From: Synergistaceae bacterium
GTDB taxonomy: Bacteria; Synergistota; Synergistia; Synergistales; Aminobacteriaceae
Direction: 5' to 3'
Assembly: GCA_031273365.1 (NCBI GenBank)
Contig: JAISSA010000184.1
Coordinates: 1 to 11,369, forward strand
DNA: 11,369 bases
Of the stretch, positions 5,196-11,369 are shown piece after piece. Made by a program: the position numbers and the translations under genes. The notes below the pieces were generated by a model. That model was not told the origin of the DNA, made no database searches, and saw only the letters and a program-made list of their open reading frames with translations. Each line of letters begins with the position of its first letter. Positions within the stretch are counted from its first letter, which is position 1.

Positions 5196-6059
5196 ATGTG
5201 GAACAAAGACACGAAATGGCGTCAGTGCAGCATGATCAACGTGGATATACTGAAGAACTACAACCCCGGTCTGGTGAAGACTCTGAGCGAGGACATCACG
5301 TACCTCTGCGTCGTTTCTCACGACGGCGACATCGTCAACGACAACATGATGCTGGAGCCGATGGTGGAGTTCATCGGCGCAAAACGCGTTGCGAGCACGT
5401 CTCCGGAGCTGACCTGCGCAAAGCACCCCAGCCTGTTGCATATCGAGTGTCTTTTCGATGGAGAACCTGCCGTCGTGGAGTTGCAGGCCTCGATCCGAGT
5501 GGCTATTTCCAAGCACAACATCATTTCTGCGATGCAGCCGGACAAAAATTTCCACTTCGCTGAGAAGTCGAAGGTGGCTCTGCAAAACTGGCTCTGCGGC
5601 CGTTATCGTCGTGAAATGCTGCCCGGGGCTTTCGTCGATAGAACGGCTCCGCTGTGGAACTACATGAAAAACGAGGGGAAGAAGTACGTCGAGCACGTGA
5701 TGGGTTACTGGCTCGACTACGACCCCAGAGAAGAGCTTTCCGACGTCGAGGTTCCCTACATTTTTTCCCTGTTCATCGTGTACTCGATCCGTCATCACGA
5801 CGCGCAGGCGCAGGCGGAAAAGCTGGCGCTGGAGATTCGCAATCACTTCCCGGCGTGGAAGGAAGAGGCGAAGCAGAAGAATGTCGGCAACGCCGAACTG
5901 AACGACTGTCGAGCCTGTGCCGAGGACTGTTTTACGTTGTTTGACCTGCAAAACTGCATACAGATCGACCTCGAGCGGATGGAATCTCTCACCGGGCATC
6001 AGGACGGGCAGAAGACGGAGGAAGCTCAGGAGCAGAGAGGGTCCGTGACTCTGCTTTGA
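5196..6059 (+). CDS. Unknown cytoplasmic protein with a Cys cluster, inside the transporter operon
   Basis: A 287-residue product that begins 3 bases after the previous stop, behind a weak GAGG (5184-5187), so the pair is probably translationally linked. No domain is recognised. It has no signal peptide or clear membrane helix; FSLFIVYSI (190-198) is too short. Visible features are an N-terminal part rich in beta-like segments (ITYLCVVSHDGDIVND, LLHIECLFDGEPAVVELQA), a central aromatic/basic part (NWLCGRYRREMLPG, LWNYMKNEGKKYVEHVMGYW) and a cluster C238-x2-C241-x3-C245 plus C254 that could bind metal. The last ~25 residues are polar and look disordered. Its place between the two permease genes suggests co-expression with the transporter, but not a mechanism. 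ATG 5232 (MINVDIL) is an alternative start. Confidence 0.85.
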   Translation: MWNKDTKWRQCSMINVDILKNYNPGLVKTLSEDITYLCVVSHDGDIVNDNMMLEPMVEFIGAKRVASTSPELTCAKHPSLLHIECLFDGEPAVVELQASIRVAISKHNIISAMQPDKNFHFAEKSKVALQNWLCGRYRREMLPGAFVDRTAPLWNYMKNEGKKYVEHVMGYWLDYDPREELSDVEVPYIFSLFIVYSIRHHDAQAQAEKLALEIRNHFPAWKEEAKQKNVGNAELNDCRACAEDCFTLFDLQNCIQIDLERMESLTGHQDGQKTEEAQEQRGSVTLL

Positions 6060-6072
6060 GCGGAGAACGCGA

Positions 6073-7434
6073 GTGGTATTCGACATGAGGCGTGATCTTT
6101 GCTCTTTCAGTTTTGTCTGTTTTGTGCTGCTGGCCGCAGCGGCTCTGGCGGGGCCGGGGGTTTTGGGGCTCAGGGACGGCCCGCAGGCCCCGCCGTATTC
6201 GAAGCCGGACTGGCTCGACAGCTCCATCGCGCCGACAATGGTTTTTCACGTAACCGGAAGCGAGACCCTGATTGAAAGCTCAGGGGGGCAGGCCCCCCCC
6301 GAGACCCCCCTACGGGATTCTCAAGGGCCCATGGCGATTGGAAGCTCAGGGGGGCAGGGCTCGCTCGGTCGCGTGCGCTCCCTCGCGGGCCCCCCCGAGA
6401 CCCCCTTACGGGATTCTCAAGGGCCCACGGCCCTTGAGCGGGGTTTGGGGCAGAGCCCCAATGCATCAATCGCTCTGGACTGGAAATACGCTCCGCCTCT
6501 GCGCGTGTCGCTGACCGGGCGGCTTGACGGCGCGCAGGTGCGATGGACGATGCCGGAGGGCGAGTTTACTCTGGCCGCCGGGCGTGGGGACATCGATCTC
6601 GACGCCCGCGACATTCCCTTTAAAAAGGCCCTCGGGATCGAGCCCTTCGTGAACATGGCCGCCGTGCTTTTTCCCGCGCGGGGGGCTTACCGTCTTTCTC
6701 TCGACGGCAGTGGGGACGTCGTCATGAGGGTCGAAGGGGGTCGATGGGGCCTGCTGGGCACGGACCAGCGCGGGCGCGACGTGGCGACCCTTTTCGTCCG
6801 GGGGGTGCGCATATCGCTTATCGTGGGGATCGCGGCGACGCTGATCGCGACGTTTTTCGGCCTTGCCTTCGGCCTTCTCTCGGGCTACGCGGGCGGGGCG
6901 ACCGACACGCTGATCATGCGCGCGGTAGACGTGCTGCTGTCCATACCCACGCTGCCGATACTGATGATTTTCGCCGGGATGTGGGGCAGGAGCCTCTGGA
7001 ATCTCGTGCTGATCCTGTCGATTTTTTCGTGGATGGGAACGGCCCGAATGGTGCGTTCCATGACGCTCTCCCTGCGGGACGCTCCGTGGGTCGAGGGCCT
7101 GCGCGCTCTGGGGGCACGGCGGAACTACATTCTTTTCCGGCACCTCGTTCCCGAGGCCATGCCTCTTTTGCTCGCGAACATCGCGCTCGGCGTTCCGGGG
7201 GCCATTCTGGCCGAGGCGGGGCTGGCCTTTCTCGGGCTGTCGGACCCGCGTCTGCCCTCATGGGGGCGTATGCTGCACGAAGCGCACGTCTTTGGAGCCT
7301 TCACCAGCGGCGCCTGGTGGATGATTCTGCCACCGGGGCTGGGGATATCGCTGATATGTCTCATTTTCATGGATATCGGCCGCAGGCTCGAGGAGCGCGC
7401 GGACCCGCGCCTGAAGGGAGGGAGCGCTCGATGA
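6073..7434 (+). CDS. DppC/OppC-type ABC transporter permease with a large periplasmic insert and repeat-encoded segment
   Basis: The second channel subunit, 453 residues from GTG 6073 (purine-rich GCGGAGA 6060-6066 is six bases upstream; ATG 6085 is the alternative). DppC proteins are usually ~280-310 residues; the excess lies between helix 1 (~10-30) and the GTDQRGRD motif (229-236). Part of it, ~67-131, is encoded by GC-rich REP-like repeats (SSGGQAPPETPLRDSQGP twice, then ERGLGQSPN). The rest (~135-225) looks like a real beta-rich periplasmic domain (LRVSLTGRLDGAQVRWTM, GAYRLSLDGSG). The core is intact: helices near 243-272, 283-303, 307-325, 363-388 and 413-436, and the EAA loop EGLRALGARRNYILFRHLVP (341-360). 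The stop overlaps the next start (ATGA at 7431-7434), so B-type and C-type subunits are expected in one complex despite two intervening genes. Confidence 0.93.
   Translation: MVFDMRRDLCSFSFVCFVLLAAAALAGPGVLGLRDGPQAPPYSKPDWLDSSIAPTMVFHVTGSETLIESSGGQAPPETPLRDSQGPMAIGSSGGQGSLGRVRSLAGPPETPLRDSQGPTALERGLGQSPNASIALDWKYAPPLRVSLTGRLDGAQVRWTMPEGEFTLAAGRGDIDLDARDIPFKKALGIEPFVNMAAVLFPARGAYRLSLDGSGDVVMRVEGGRWGLLGTDQRGRDVATLFVRGVRISLIVGIAATLIATFFGLAFGLLSGYAGGATDTLIMRAVDVLLSIPTLPILMIFAGMWGRSLWNLVLILSIFSWMGTARMVRSMTLSLRDAPWVEGLRALGARRNYILFRHLVPEAMPLLLANIALGVPGAILAEAGLAFLGLSDPRLPSWGRMLHEAHVFGAFTSGAWWMILPPGLGISLICLIFMDIGRRLEERADPRLKGGSAR
6270..6460 (+). repeat. In-frame array of REP-like repeats inside the DppC-type gene
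   Basis: Unit 1 (6270-6335) and unit 2 (6336-6431) both start GATTG(A/G)AAGCTCAGGGGGG and end with a 35-base block (6301-6335 and 6397-6431) differing at only two positions. Unit 1 lacks the middle of unit 2. A third piece, 6435-6459, is the GGGTTTGG...GAGCCCC end. Unit 2 aligns with the reverse complement of the 69-bp intergenic unit upstream of the operon (GATTAAAGCTCAGGGG, AGAGCCCGTTCGCCCG, TGGCCCCCCCTGAAACCCCC). No stop codon interrupts the frame. Confidence 0.85.
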
Positions 7435-8348
7435 CGGGCGACAAAACGACGCTGTGGCTGAGCCGCCTTTCCGTGACGTATCGCCCGCGGACCGCGGGAC
7501 AGGGCGAGGTGCGCGCCGTGAGGGACTGTTCTCTCCGCTTCTCCAGGGGGGAAATCGCCGGGCTGGTTGGAGAGTCGGGAAGCGGCAAGTCGAGCGTTCT
7601 GATGGCGATCCCGCGCCTGCTGCCGGCGGGGACGCTGATTTCGGGCGAAATACGGTTTCACGAAAAAGGCGCGGCGACGGACCTCGTGAAACTCGACGAA
7701 GGGGCCATAAACGCCTGGCGCTGGCGTCGCATCGCCCTCGTGCCGCAGGGCGCGATGAACTCCTTTACCCCGCATCTCACCATCGAGCGGCACATTACGG
7801 AGGTTCTGGAGCACCACCTGCGCATGACGCGCAGGGAGAGCCGCGGACACGCCGCCGAGCTCCTGCGGACGGTGGGGCTGGAGCCCTCGTTTCTGAAGCG
7901 TTATCCCCACGAACTCTCGGGCGGACAGAAACAGCGCGCGGCGCTGGCTGCGGCCCTCTCCTGCGACCCGGATTTTCTTCTCGCGGACGAGCCGACGACG
8001 GCGCTGGACGTGATCACCCAGAAAGAGGTGCTCGACGTGATTGTCCAGCTGGTGCGGGCGCGCGGCATGGGGCTTTTGCTGGTGACGCACGACCTGCCGC
8101 TGGCCGCGGGCGTCTGCGACTCTCTGTTCGTGATGAAGGACGGCCTGGTCGATGACGGCGGCCCCGTCCGGGAAGTGATCGAATCCTCTCCGAAGCCCTA
8201 CACCCGGAGCCTCATCCGGGCGATCCGGGAGATGGAGAGCGTGAACACGCTTGGCGTGAACACGCTCGGCGCGGGCACGCTCAGCGTGGGCACGCCCGGT
8301 GAGGCGTACGCCTGTGATGCGAGTATCTCCGGGAGGGAAGAGGCATGA
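7431..8348 (+). CDS. DppD/OppD-type ABC transporter ATPase
   Basis: One of two cytoplasmic ATPases that power import; 305 residues from ATG 7431, which overlaps the permease stop. The reading frame is open upstream of 7431, but the A-type nucleotide-binding fold starts right here. All motifs are present: Walker A GESGSGKS (47-54), Q-loop Q106 in LVPQGAMNS, signature LSGGQ (162-166), Walker B FLLADE (182-187), D-loop TALD, H-loop H220. LIRAIREM (261-268) is near the usual end. The following ~37 residues differ from ordinary DppD: instead of the C-terminal Cys-containing oligopeptide-transporter extension there is a 15-bp repeat tail (VNTLGVNTLGAGTLSVGTPG). Only C295 is left there, so an iron-sulphur site of the kind seen in some DppD proteins is not supported. 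Confidence 0.95.
   Translation: MTGDKTTLWLSRLSVTYRPRTAGQGEVRAVRDCSLRFSRGEIAGLVGESGSGKSSVLMAIPRLLPAGTLISGEIRFHEKGAATDLVKLDEGAINAWRWRRIALVPQGAMNSFTPHLTIERHITEVLEHHLRMTRRESRGHAAELLRTVGLEPSFLKRYPHELSGGQKQRAALAAALSCDPDFLLADEPTTALDVITQKEVLDVIVQLVRARGMGLLLVTHDLPLAAGVCDSLFVMKDGLVDDGGPVREVIESSPKPYTRSLIRAIREMESVNTLGVNTLGAGTLSVGTPGEAYACDASISGREEA
8239..8298 (+). repeat. In-frame 15-bp tandem repeat, four copies
   Basis: Units start at 8239, 8254, 8269 and 8284: GCGTGAACACGCTTG, then CTCG, GCGCGGGCACGCTCA and GCGTGGGCACGCCCG. Each unit can itself pair GCGTG with CACGC. They encode the (S/G)VNTLG-like tail of the first ATPase. Confidence 0.85.
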
Positions 8349-9121
8349 TGATTTTGCGCGTCGAGGGACTGGGCGTTCTCCATGAGAGTCGCCGACTTTT
8401 TCAGCGACGAAGCGTGTGGGGTGTCAGAGACGTTTCCTTTTCTCTGGAGGCGGGCGAGACGCTTTCGGTCGTCGGGGAGTCGGGCAGCGGCAAAACGACG
8501 CTGCTGCGCGCGCTGCTGGGGCTCGTGCCCCCCACGACCGGGGATGTGGAGCTTCGGGGACAGTCCGTGAAGACGATGACGGACAGCGCGCGACGGGAGA
8601 CGCGCCGCCGGTGCGGTTACGTGCCGCAGGACCCCTACAGCTCTCTGCCTCCGACCCTGACCGTTCTCGGGGCCGTGATGGAGCCCTGGATCATCGTCCA
8701 TGGAAGGCGCGAAAGCGGGCGGGGGCTGTCCGCCGCGAAGGAGCTTCTGGCTGAGCTGAGGCTGCCCGAGGAGCTGTGGAACGCGCGCGTGCGTTATTCC
8801 CTTTCCGGCGGACAGCGACAGAGGGTCGCGGTGGCGCGTGCCCTGATTCTGGAGCCGGACCTGCTTCTGGCCGACGAGCCCACCGCGATGCAGGACGTCT
8901 CGACGCGCGGGGAGGTGCTGGAGGTCCTGAGCCGCCGCATCCGCCGGGGCATGTCCATGATCCTCGTGACGCACGACCTGCTGCTGGCCCGCTACGCCGC
9001 CGCCCGTGCGCTGGTTCTCCGGACGGGCGAAATCGTGGAGTCCGGGGCCACCTCCGACCTGCTGGAGCGTCCGACCCATCCCTATACCCGGGCGCTGCTC
9101 GCGGCCCTGCCCCGCCTGTGA
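8345..9121 (+). CDS. DppF/OppF-type ABC transporter ATPase
   Basis: The second ATPase and last gene of the operon, 258 residues. ATG 8345 overlaps the upstream TGA; a second ATG follows at 8348, and GGGAGG (8331-8336) supports 8345. Motifs: Walker A GESGSGKT (44-51), Q-loop Q95 in YVPQDPYSS, signature LSGGQRQRV (153-161), Walker B LLLADE (173-178), H-loop H210 in LVTHD. The D-loop is AMQD rather than the usual ALD/SALD, keeping the Asp. The end ATSDLLERPTHPYTRALLAA is the standard family ending, but the protein lacks the ~50-residue C-terminal extension with Cys residues found in many DppF proteins. It should form a heterodimer with the preceding ATPase beneath the two permeases. Confidence 0.95.
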   Translation: MMILRVEGLGVLHESRRLFQRRSVWGVRDVSFSLEAGETLSVVGESGSGKTTLLRALLGLVPPTTGDVELRGQSVKTMTDSARRETRRRCGYVPQDPYSSLPPTLTVLGAVMEPWIIVHGRRESGRGLSAAKELLAELRLPEELWNARVRYSLSGGQRQRVAVARALILEPDLLLADEPTAMQDVSTRGEVLEVLSRRIRRGMSMILVTHDLLLARYAAARALVLRTGEIVESGATSDLLERPTHPYTRALLAALPRL

Positions 9122-9139
9122 GGCGGATATTGAGCAGGT

Positions 9140-9160
9140 CTTACAATAAACCTTTGTAAG
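9140..9160. terminator. Possible hairpin between convergent genes
   Basis: CTTACAA (9140-9146) pairs with TTGTAAG (9154-9160) around a 7-base loop. It spans the stop codon of the - strand gene and lies 19 bases after the operon's last stop. The stem is AT-rich and no T-run follows on either strand, so a terminator role is uncertain. Confidence 0.3.
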
Positions 9161-10076
9161 CGCCCGGGGGCGTCGCGCTTCCGCCGAGGGCAAGGGAAAT
9201 ATTCCGGGCGACCGTGGGCGAAATTTTCAGGTATTGCACGACATTTTTAGTGGAGGTCTCTCTCTTTTTCTTCTTTGCCTGAACGGACACGTTCCGGACG
9301 CTGAGGCAGGGGTCGAAGGGATCGGGATAGAGGACGACCGTAGCGTACTTCACGTTATCGCCGCCGACGTCGACGGCGGGAGAGGGAGGGGTCGTCAGCG
9401 CGCTGTAGTCGTTGCGCTCCAGGGCGTTTTTGAAGCCCTCCACATCTTCGATGAAGGCCGCGGGCGTCGGAAGATCCTGAGCGTCCATCCATTTGTCGCA
9501 GCGCTCGGAATAGGGTTTACCCGCCTCCTCCATGGGTTTTTTGACGGCATAATAGCAGAGGACCAGCGCCTCGGCGAGCCATAAGACGGACAGAAGAACT
9601 CCCCTGACCGCCATCGGAGAACTCGTTCTCATGCTCCAGACGCCCTCACGATTCAGGGCCTGGATGACCTCCGGAAGCTCCTGCGGATCCTGCAAAAAGG
9701 CCAGGGCGACCTGGAGGATCATCGTCACGTCATAGGGAGAATTCGTCTCCCAGTCGACGATCACCGTGGCGACGTAGACAAGCCAGTGTACGGCGTAGGC
9801 GGCGACAAAGACAAGTCCGCCTGTGACGGCCGCGACGGGGACGTTGCGGATATGGAATTTATGAATTCCCCGGGAGACGATCCATCCCAGCGAAAAGGCA
9901 AAACCGCAGACCAGGAGGACATTGAGATAGAGCAGCGGGTCATGATGGTTTACAAAAGCGTAAACGACGGCGAGAAGTGACCCGCCGGCAACACCCATAA
10001 ACAATGTCATAATGACTCCGAAGATCGGAGCGACTCCCGATGGCCGATAATAATTCAACATAATTTCCCTCGACAT
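9141..10076 (-). CDS. Four-helix membrane protein of unknown function
   Basis: A 311-residue product read from ATG 10076, with GAGG seven bases upstream; TTG 10079 and ATG 10061 are alternatives. Three hydrophobic helices lie at ~16-42, ~49-69 and ~79-108, then a ~50-residue loop, a fourth helix (~158-179, GVLLSVLWLAEALVLCYYAV) and a long soluble C-terminal part (~180-311) that includes a basic KKKKR patch. With four helices both ends lie on the same side, probably the cytoplasm given the K/R-rich tail. MLNYYRPSGVAPIFG at the start is distinctive but I do not recognise the family. It converges on the transporter operon with only 19 bases between stop codons. It starts 9 bases after the stop of the orphan Rpn fragment, so the two may share a transcript. 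Confidence 0.8.
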   Translation of the reverse strand: MSREIMLNYYRPSGVAPIFGVIMTLFMGVAGGSLLAVVYAFVNHHDPLLYLNVLLVCGFAFSLGWIVSRGIHKFHIRNVPVAAVTGGLVFVAAYAVHWLVYVATVIVDWETNSPYDVTMILQVALAFLQDPQELPEVIQALNREGVWSMRTSSPMAVRGVLLSVLWLAEALVLCYYAVKKPMEEAGKPYSERCDKWMDAQDLPTPAAFIEDVEGFKNALERNDYSALTTPPSPAVDVGGDNVKYATVVLYPDPFDPCLSVRNVSVQAKKKKRETSTKNVVQYLKISPTVARNISLALGGSATPPGAYKGLL

Positions 10077-10210
10077 CAAAAAGCCTCACTTTCGCAATTT
10101 TCGTACATCTTCCAAAGAAAGTCCGGTTGCTTTCGTGACGATGTTTTCGTCAATGCTCATGCTCAACAAATTGGCTGCCATCTCGGTCTTAGCCTCCGAG
10201 ACCTTATCTC

Positions 10211-10238
10211 GTTTCCCGTTCCCTGTTCCCTGTTCCTT
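10211..10238. repeat. Heptanucleotide tandem repeat in the Rpn fragment
   Basis: Four 7-base units, GTTTCCC, GTTCCCT, GTTCCCT and GTTCCTT (+ strand). A 7-base period changes the reading frame with each unit gained or lost. It lies between the KWKYSIM segment and the conserved NLLSM tail of the fragment. Confidence 0.75.
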
Positions 10239-10248
10239 TTGCGCTCTC

Positions 10249-10279
10249 ATTATACTGTACTTCCATTTCGAAAGGTCAA
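10249..10279 (-). promoter_or_regulatory. Candidate - strand promoter inside the Rpn fragment
   Basis: On the - strand TTGACC (10279-10274) and a perfect TATAAT (10254-10249) are separated by 19 bases, slightly longer than ideal. Transcription would begin near 10242 and could produce the short tail protein and the membrane protein gene downstream. Confidence 0.4.
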
Positions 10280-10280
10280 G

Positions 10281-10599
10281 TAGTGTTCGGGCCCGGGAAA
10301 AATGGCCGTTGGCAGCTATCGATATGTGTTGCTCACCATGGAAGTGGTACCCTGGTGACACGAATGTTGGTTCTACTCGTGCAGGTAAGGATTTTTACAA
10401 ATTCATTACAAAGTGTTCTTCCTTGTTTAAAACATAACACCTGACTAACCTTAGTCCGGCGGACAGGAAGATTCTTAATTTCATTTTCTGCGCGGCAGGA
10501 AGCATTGGCCTTTTTATTTAGTATAATATGTCACAGTGGACTGACAGTTTGCACAGGCCTTTTTGTGCGACTGATTCTATTGCAGAGGGTGGATGTCAT
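10281..10599. other. AT-rich gap between two Rpn-family sequences, no gene recognised
   Basis: Base composition drops from GC-rich to clearly more AT-rich here. Short open frames cross it on both strands, but none has a good ribosome site or a recognisable product. It separates a - strand Rpn tail from a + strand Rpn gene. I see no clear terminal inverted repeats or target-site duplication marking an insertion sequence. Confidence 0.5.
10522..10527 (+). promoter_or_regulatory. Candidate -10 element for the Rpn gene
   Basis: A perfect TATAAT preceded by a T-rich stretch (TTTTTATTTAG). No good -35 box was seen at the normal distance. Because it abuts the ATG at 10528, a start at 10528 would leave no room for a ribosome site, which favours the later TTG start. 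Confidence 0.35.
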
Positions 10600-11369
10600 T
10601 TGGCTCCGAGAGGAAAGAAACCAAAGAATAACCCTGAGCCTCCTGTGGCTGTGGAAACTGAAATTTACGAACATAAACCTTTGTTACTACTTAAAAATGA
10701 TGTTATTTTTAAGATGATTTTCGGCGACGAAAGGAATAAGTCTATTTTAAAGGCTTTTCTTTTATCCGTACTTGACCTGCCGGAAGAAGAATACGACGAG
10801 ATAGATATTATCGATCCTCATTTGAGGGTCGATTCTCCCAATGAAAAACTCGGCATTCTGGATGTACACATCCGAACGAAAGGAGGCAGGCTGCTCGATG
10901 TAGAAATCCAGGTTGCCCGTACTCCCTTCATAAAAGAGAGAATCACCGGATACACCGGGAAAATGTTGGGCGTCCAGCTCGTTGTCGGCGAAGAGTACAT
11001 CGAGATGAAGAAAGTGATAACCATCGTGATCCTGGACTACAACCTCATCGAAGACAGCGACTGTTTTCACAACAAATACGTTCTGTACGACGCGAAAACA
11101 GGCTCGCTTTTTACAGATATCATGGAAATTCATACGCTGGAAATGCGAAAGATCCCGAAGATGCCGGAAAACACGCCCGATATGGATGAAAAAACGCGGC
11201 AGCAGATTTTGTGGCTGAAATTCATCAGGTCCGAACGGGAGGAGGAGGTCAAGATGCTCGCGGCAGAAAATCCTGAAATACAGAAAGCATACGGAGTTCT
11301 AAAGAAACTGTCTGAGGACGAACAGGTCAGACTTTTATATGAATCACGGGAAAAGGCTATCCGCGACGA
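10600..11369 (+). CDS. Rpn-family recombination-promoting nuclease / PD-(D/E)XK transposase-like protein (3' end outside window)
   Basis: The frame is open from ATG 10528 to the window end with no stop. I favour TTG 10600 because AGAGGGTGG (10584-10592) precedes it by 7 bases and the product then begins MAPRGKKPKNNPEPP; ATG 10528 has no ribosome site. 256 codons are visible. The Rpn core is clear: KNDVIFKMIFGDERNKSILK, LLSVLDLPEEEYDEIDIIDP and KLGILDVHIRTKGGRLLDVE followed by IQV, then ERITGYTGKML and VITIVILDY. The nuclease signature appears as Asp88 (ILDV), Glu102 and Gln104 (DVEIQV), the E-x-Q form usual for this family. The C-terminal tail seen on its own at 10086-10280 would be expected beyond the window. 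Lower GC than the transporter genes suggests acquisition. Family members act as DNA nucleases linked to recombination and phage defence; many are annotated as transposases without proof of transposition. Confidence 0.88.
   Translation, partial: MAPRGKKPKNNPEPPVAVETEIYEHKPLLLLKNDVIFKMIFGDERNKSILKAFLLSVLDLPEEEYDEIDIIDPHLRVDSPNEKLGILDVHIRTKGGRLLDVEIQVARTPFIKERITGYTGKMLGVQLVVGEEYIEMKKVITIVILDYNLIEDSDCFHNKYVLYDAKTGSLFTDIMEIHTLEMRKIPKMPENTPDMDEKTRQQILWLKFIRSEREEEVKMLAAENPEIQKAYGVLKKLSEDEQVRLLYESREKAIRD

Larger units (their letters stand above)
10086..10280 (-). pseudogene. Orphan C-terminal fragment of an Rpn-family nuclease
   Basis: Translation ends DLSKWKYSIMRAQKEQG, then about 16 variable residues, EMAANLLSMSIDENIVTKAT and GLSLEDVRKLRK. 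The helical tail (A-x-NLLS(M)-x-x-x-I-x-KATGLS-x-(E/D)-(D/E)) is a hallmark of the C-terminal end of Rpn-family recombination-promoting nucleases (TIGR01784 type). The catalytic PD-(D/E)XK domain that should precede it is absent. The open frame runs up to 10361, but that upstream part does not resemble Rpn proteins. It is therefore a truncated gene, or a stand-alone tail protein. A short form could start at an internal ATG (MAANLLSMSI), with CGGAGG eleven bases before it. In E. coli, short C-terminal Rpn products made from inside the gene counteract the full-length nuclease, so a functional fragment cannot be excluded. Confidence 0.65.

Noticed and set aside
3057..6227. Very long - strand open frame (1056 codons)
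   Set aside because: It lies antisense to a permease and two genes with good ribosome sites, and its translation is His/Arg/Gln-rich low-complexity sequence with no domain. Long antisense frames are expected opposite GC-rich genes.
6744..7430. Upstream extension of the DppD-type ATPase reading frame
   Set aside because: The frame is open, but its translation is Arg/Ala/Gly-rich shadow sequence of the permease. The ATPase fold begins at ATG 7431, which overlaps the permease stop as expected.
10135..10437. + strand open frame of 100 codons across the Rpn fragment
   Set aside because: It is antisense to the conserved Rpn tail, has no ribosome site and shows no recognisable domain.

Overview
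The window looks like the chromosome of a member of the Synergistota. The clearest sign is the gene tail that ends at 140: a Gly/Cys motif, one hydrophobic segment and a basic end, matching the Synerg-CTERM sorting signal known from that phylum. The first 10 kb is GC-rich. The last kilobase is clearly more AT-rich and carries Rpn-family (PD-(D/E)XK) nuclease sequences, which suggests a mobile or recently acquired edge.

Layout. 1-140 is the end of a cell-surface gene, followed by a rho-independent terminator (193-220). 368-853 encodes a small exported protein of unknown function. 854-1156 has no gene and holds hairpins plus three tandem copies of a ~69-bp GC-rich repeat. From 1157 to 9121 a tightly packed + strand operon encodes a family-5 (dipeptide/oligopeptide/nickel type) ABC importer: substrate-binding protein (1157), a 40-codon repeat ORF (2926), DppB-type permease (3045), two unrecognised genes (4026 and 5196), DppC-type permease (6073), and two ATPases (7431 DppD type, 8345 DppF type). 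Almost every junction is an ATGA overlap or a gap of under 20 bases. On the - strand lie a four-helix membrane protein (9141-10076) and, just upstream of it, the orphan C-terminal piece of an Rpn nuclease (10086-10280). A + strand Rpn-family nuclease starts near 10600 and runs off the window.

Most unusual points. (1) The binding protein appears circularly permuted: the C-terminal half of the family-5 fold comes first, behind a signal peptide, and the N-terminal half follows. (2) The linker joining the old C terminus to the old N terminus contains a recognisable piece of the same GC-rich repeat family found upstream of the gene. (3) The same repeat family, in the opposite orientation, is inserted in frame inside the DppC-type permease, where it encodes about 60 residues. 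(4) A 40-codon ORF of seven 15-bp units links the binding protein to the first permease. (5) Two unknown genes, one with an apparent helix-turn-helix, split the permease pair. Other in-frame tandem repeats (9, 12 and 15 bp) dot the operon.

The permeases and ATPases keep their key motifs, so the transporter is plausibly functional. Its substrate cannot be told from sequence alone.
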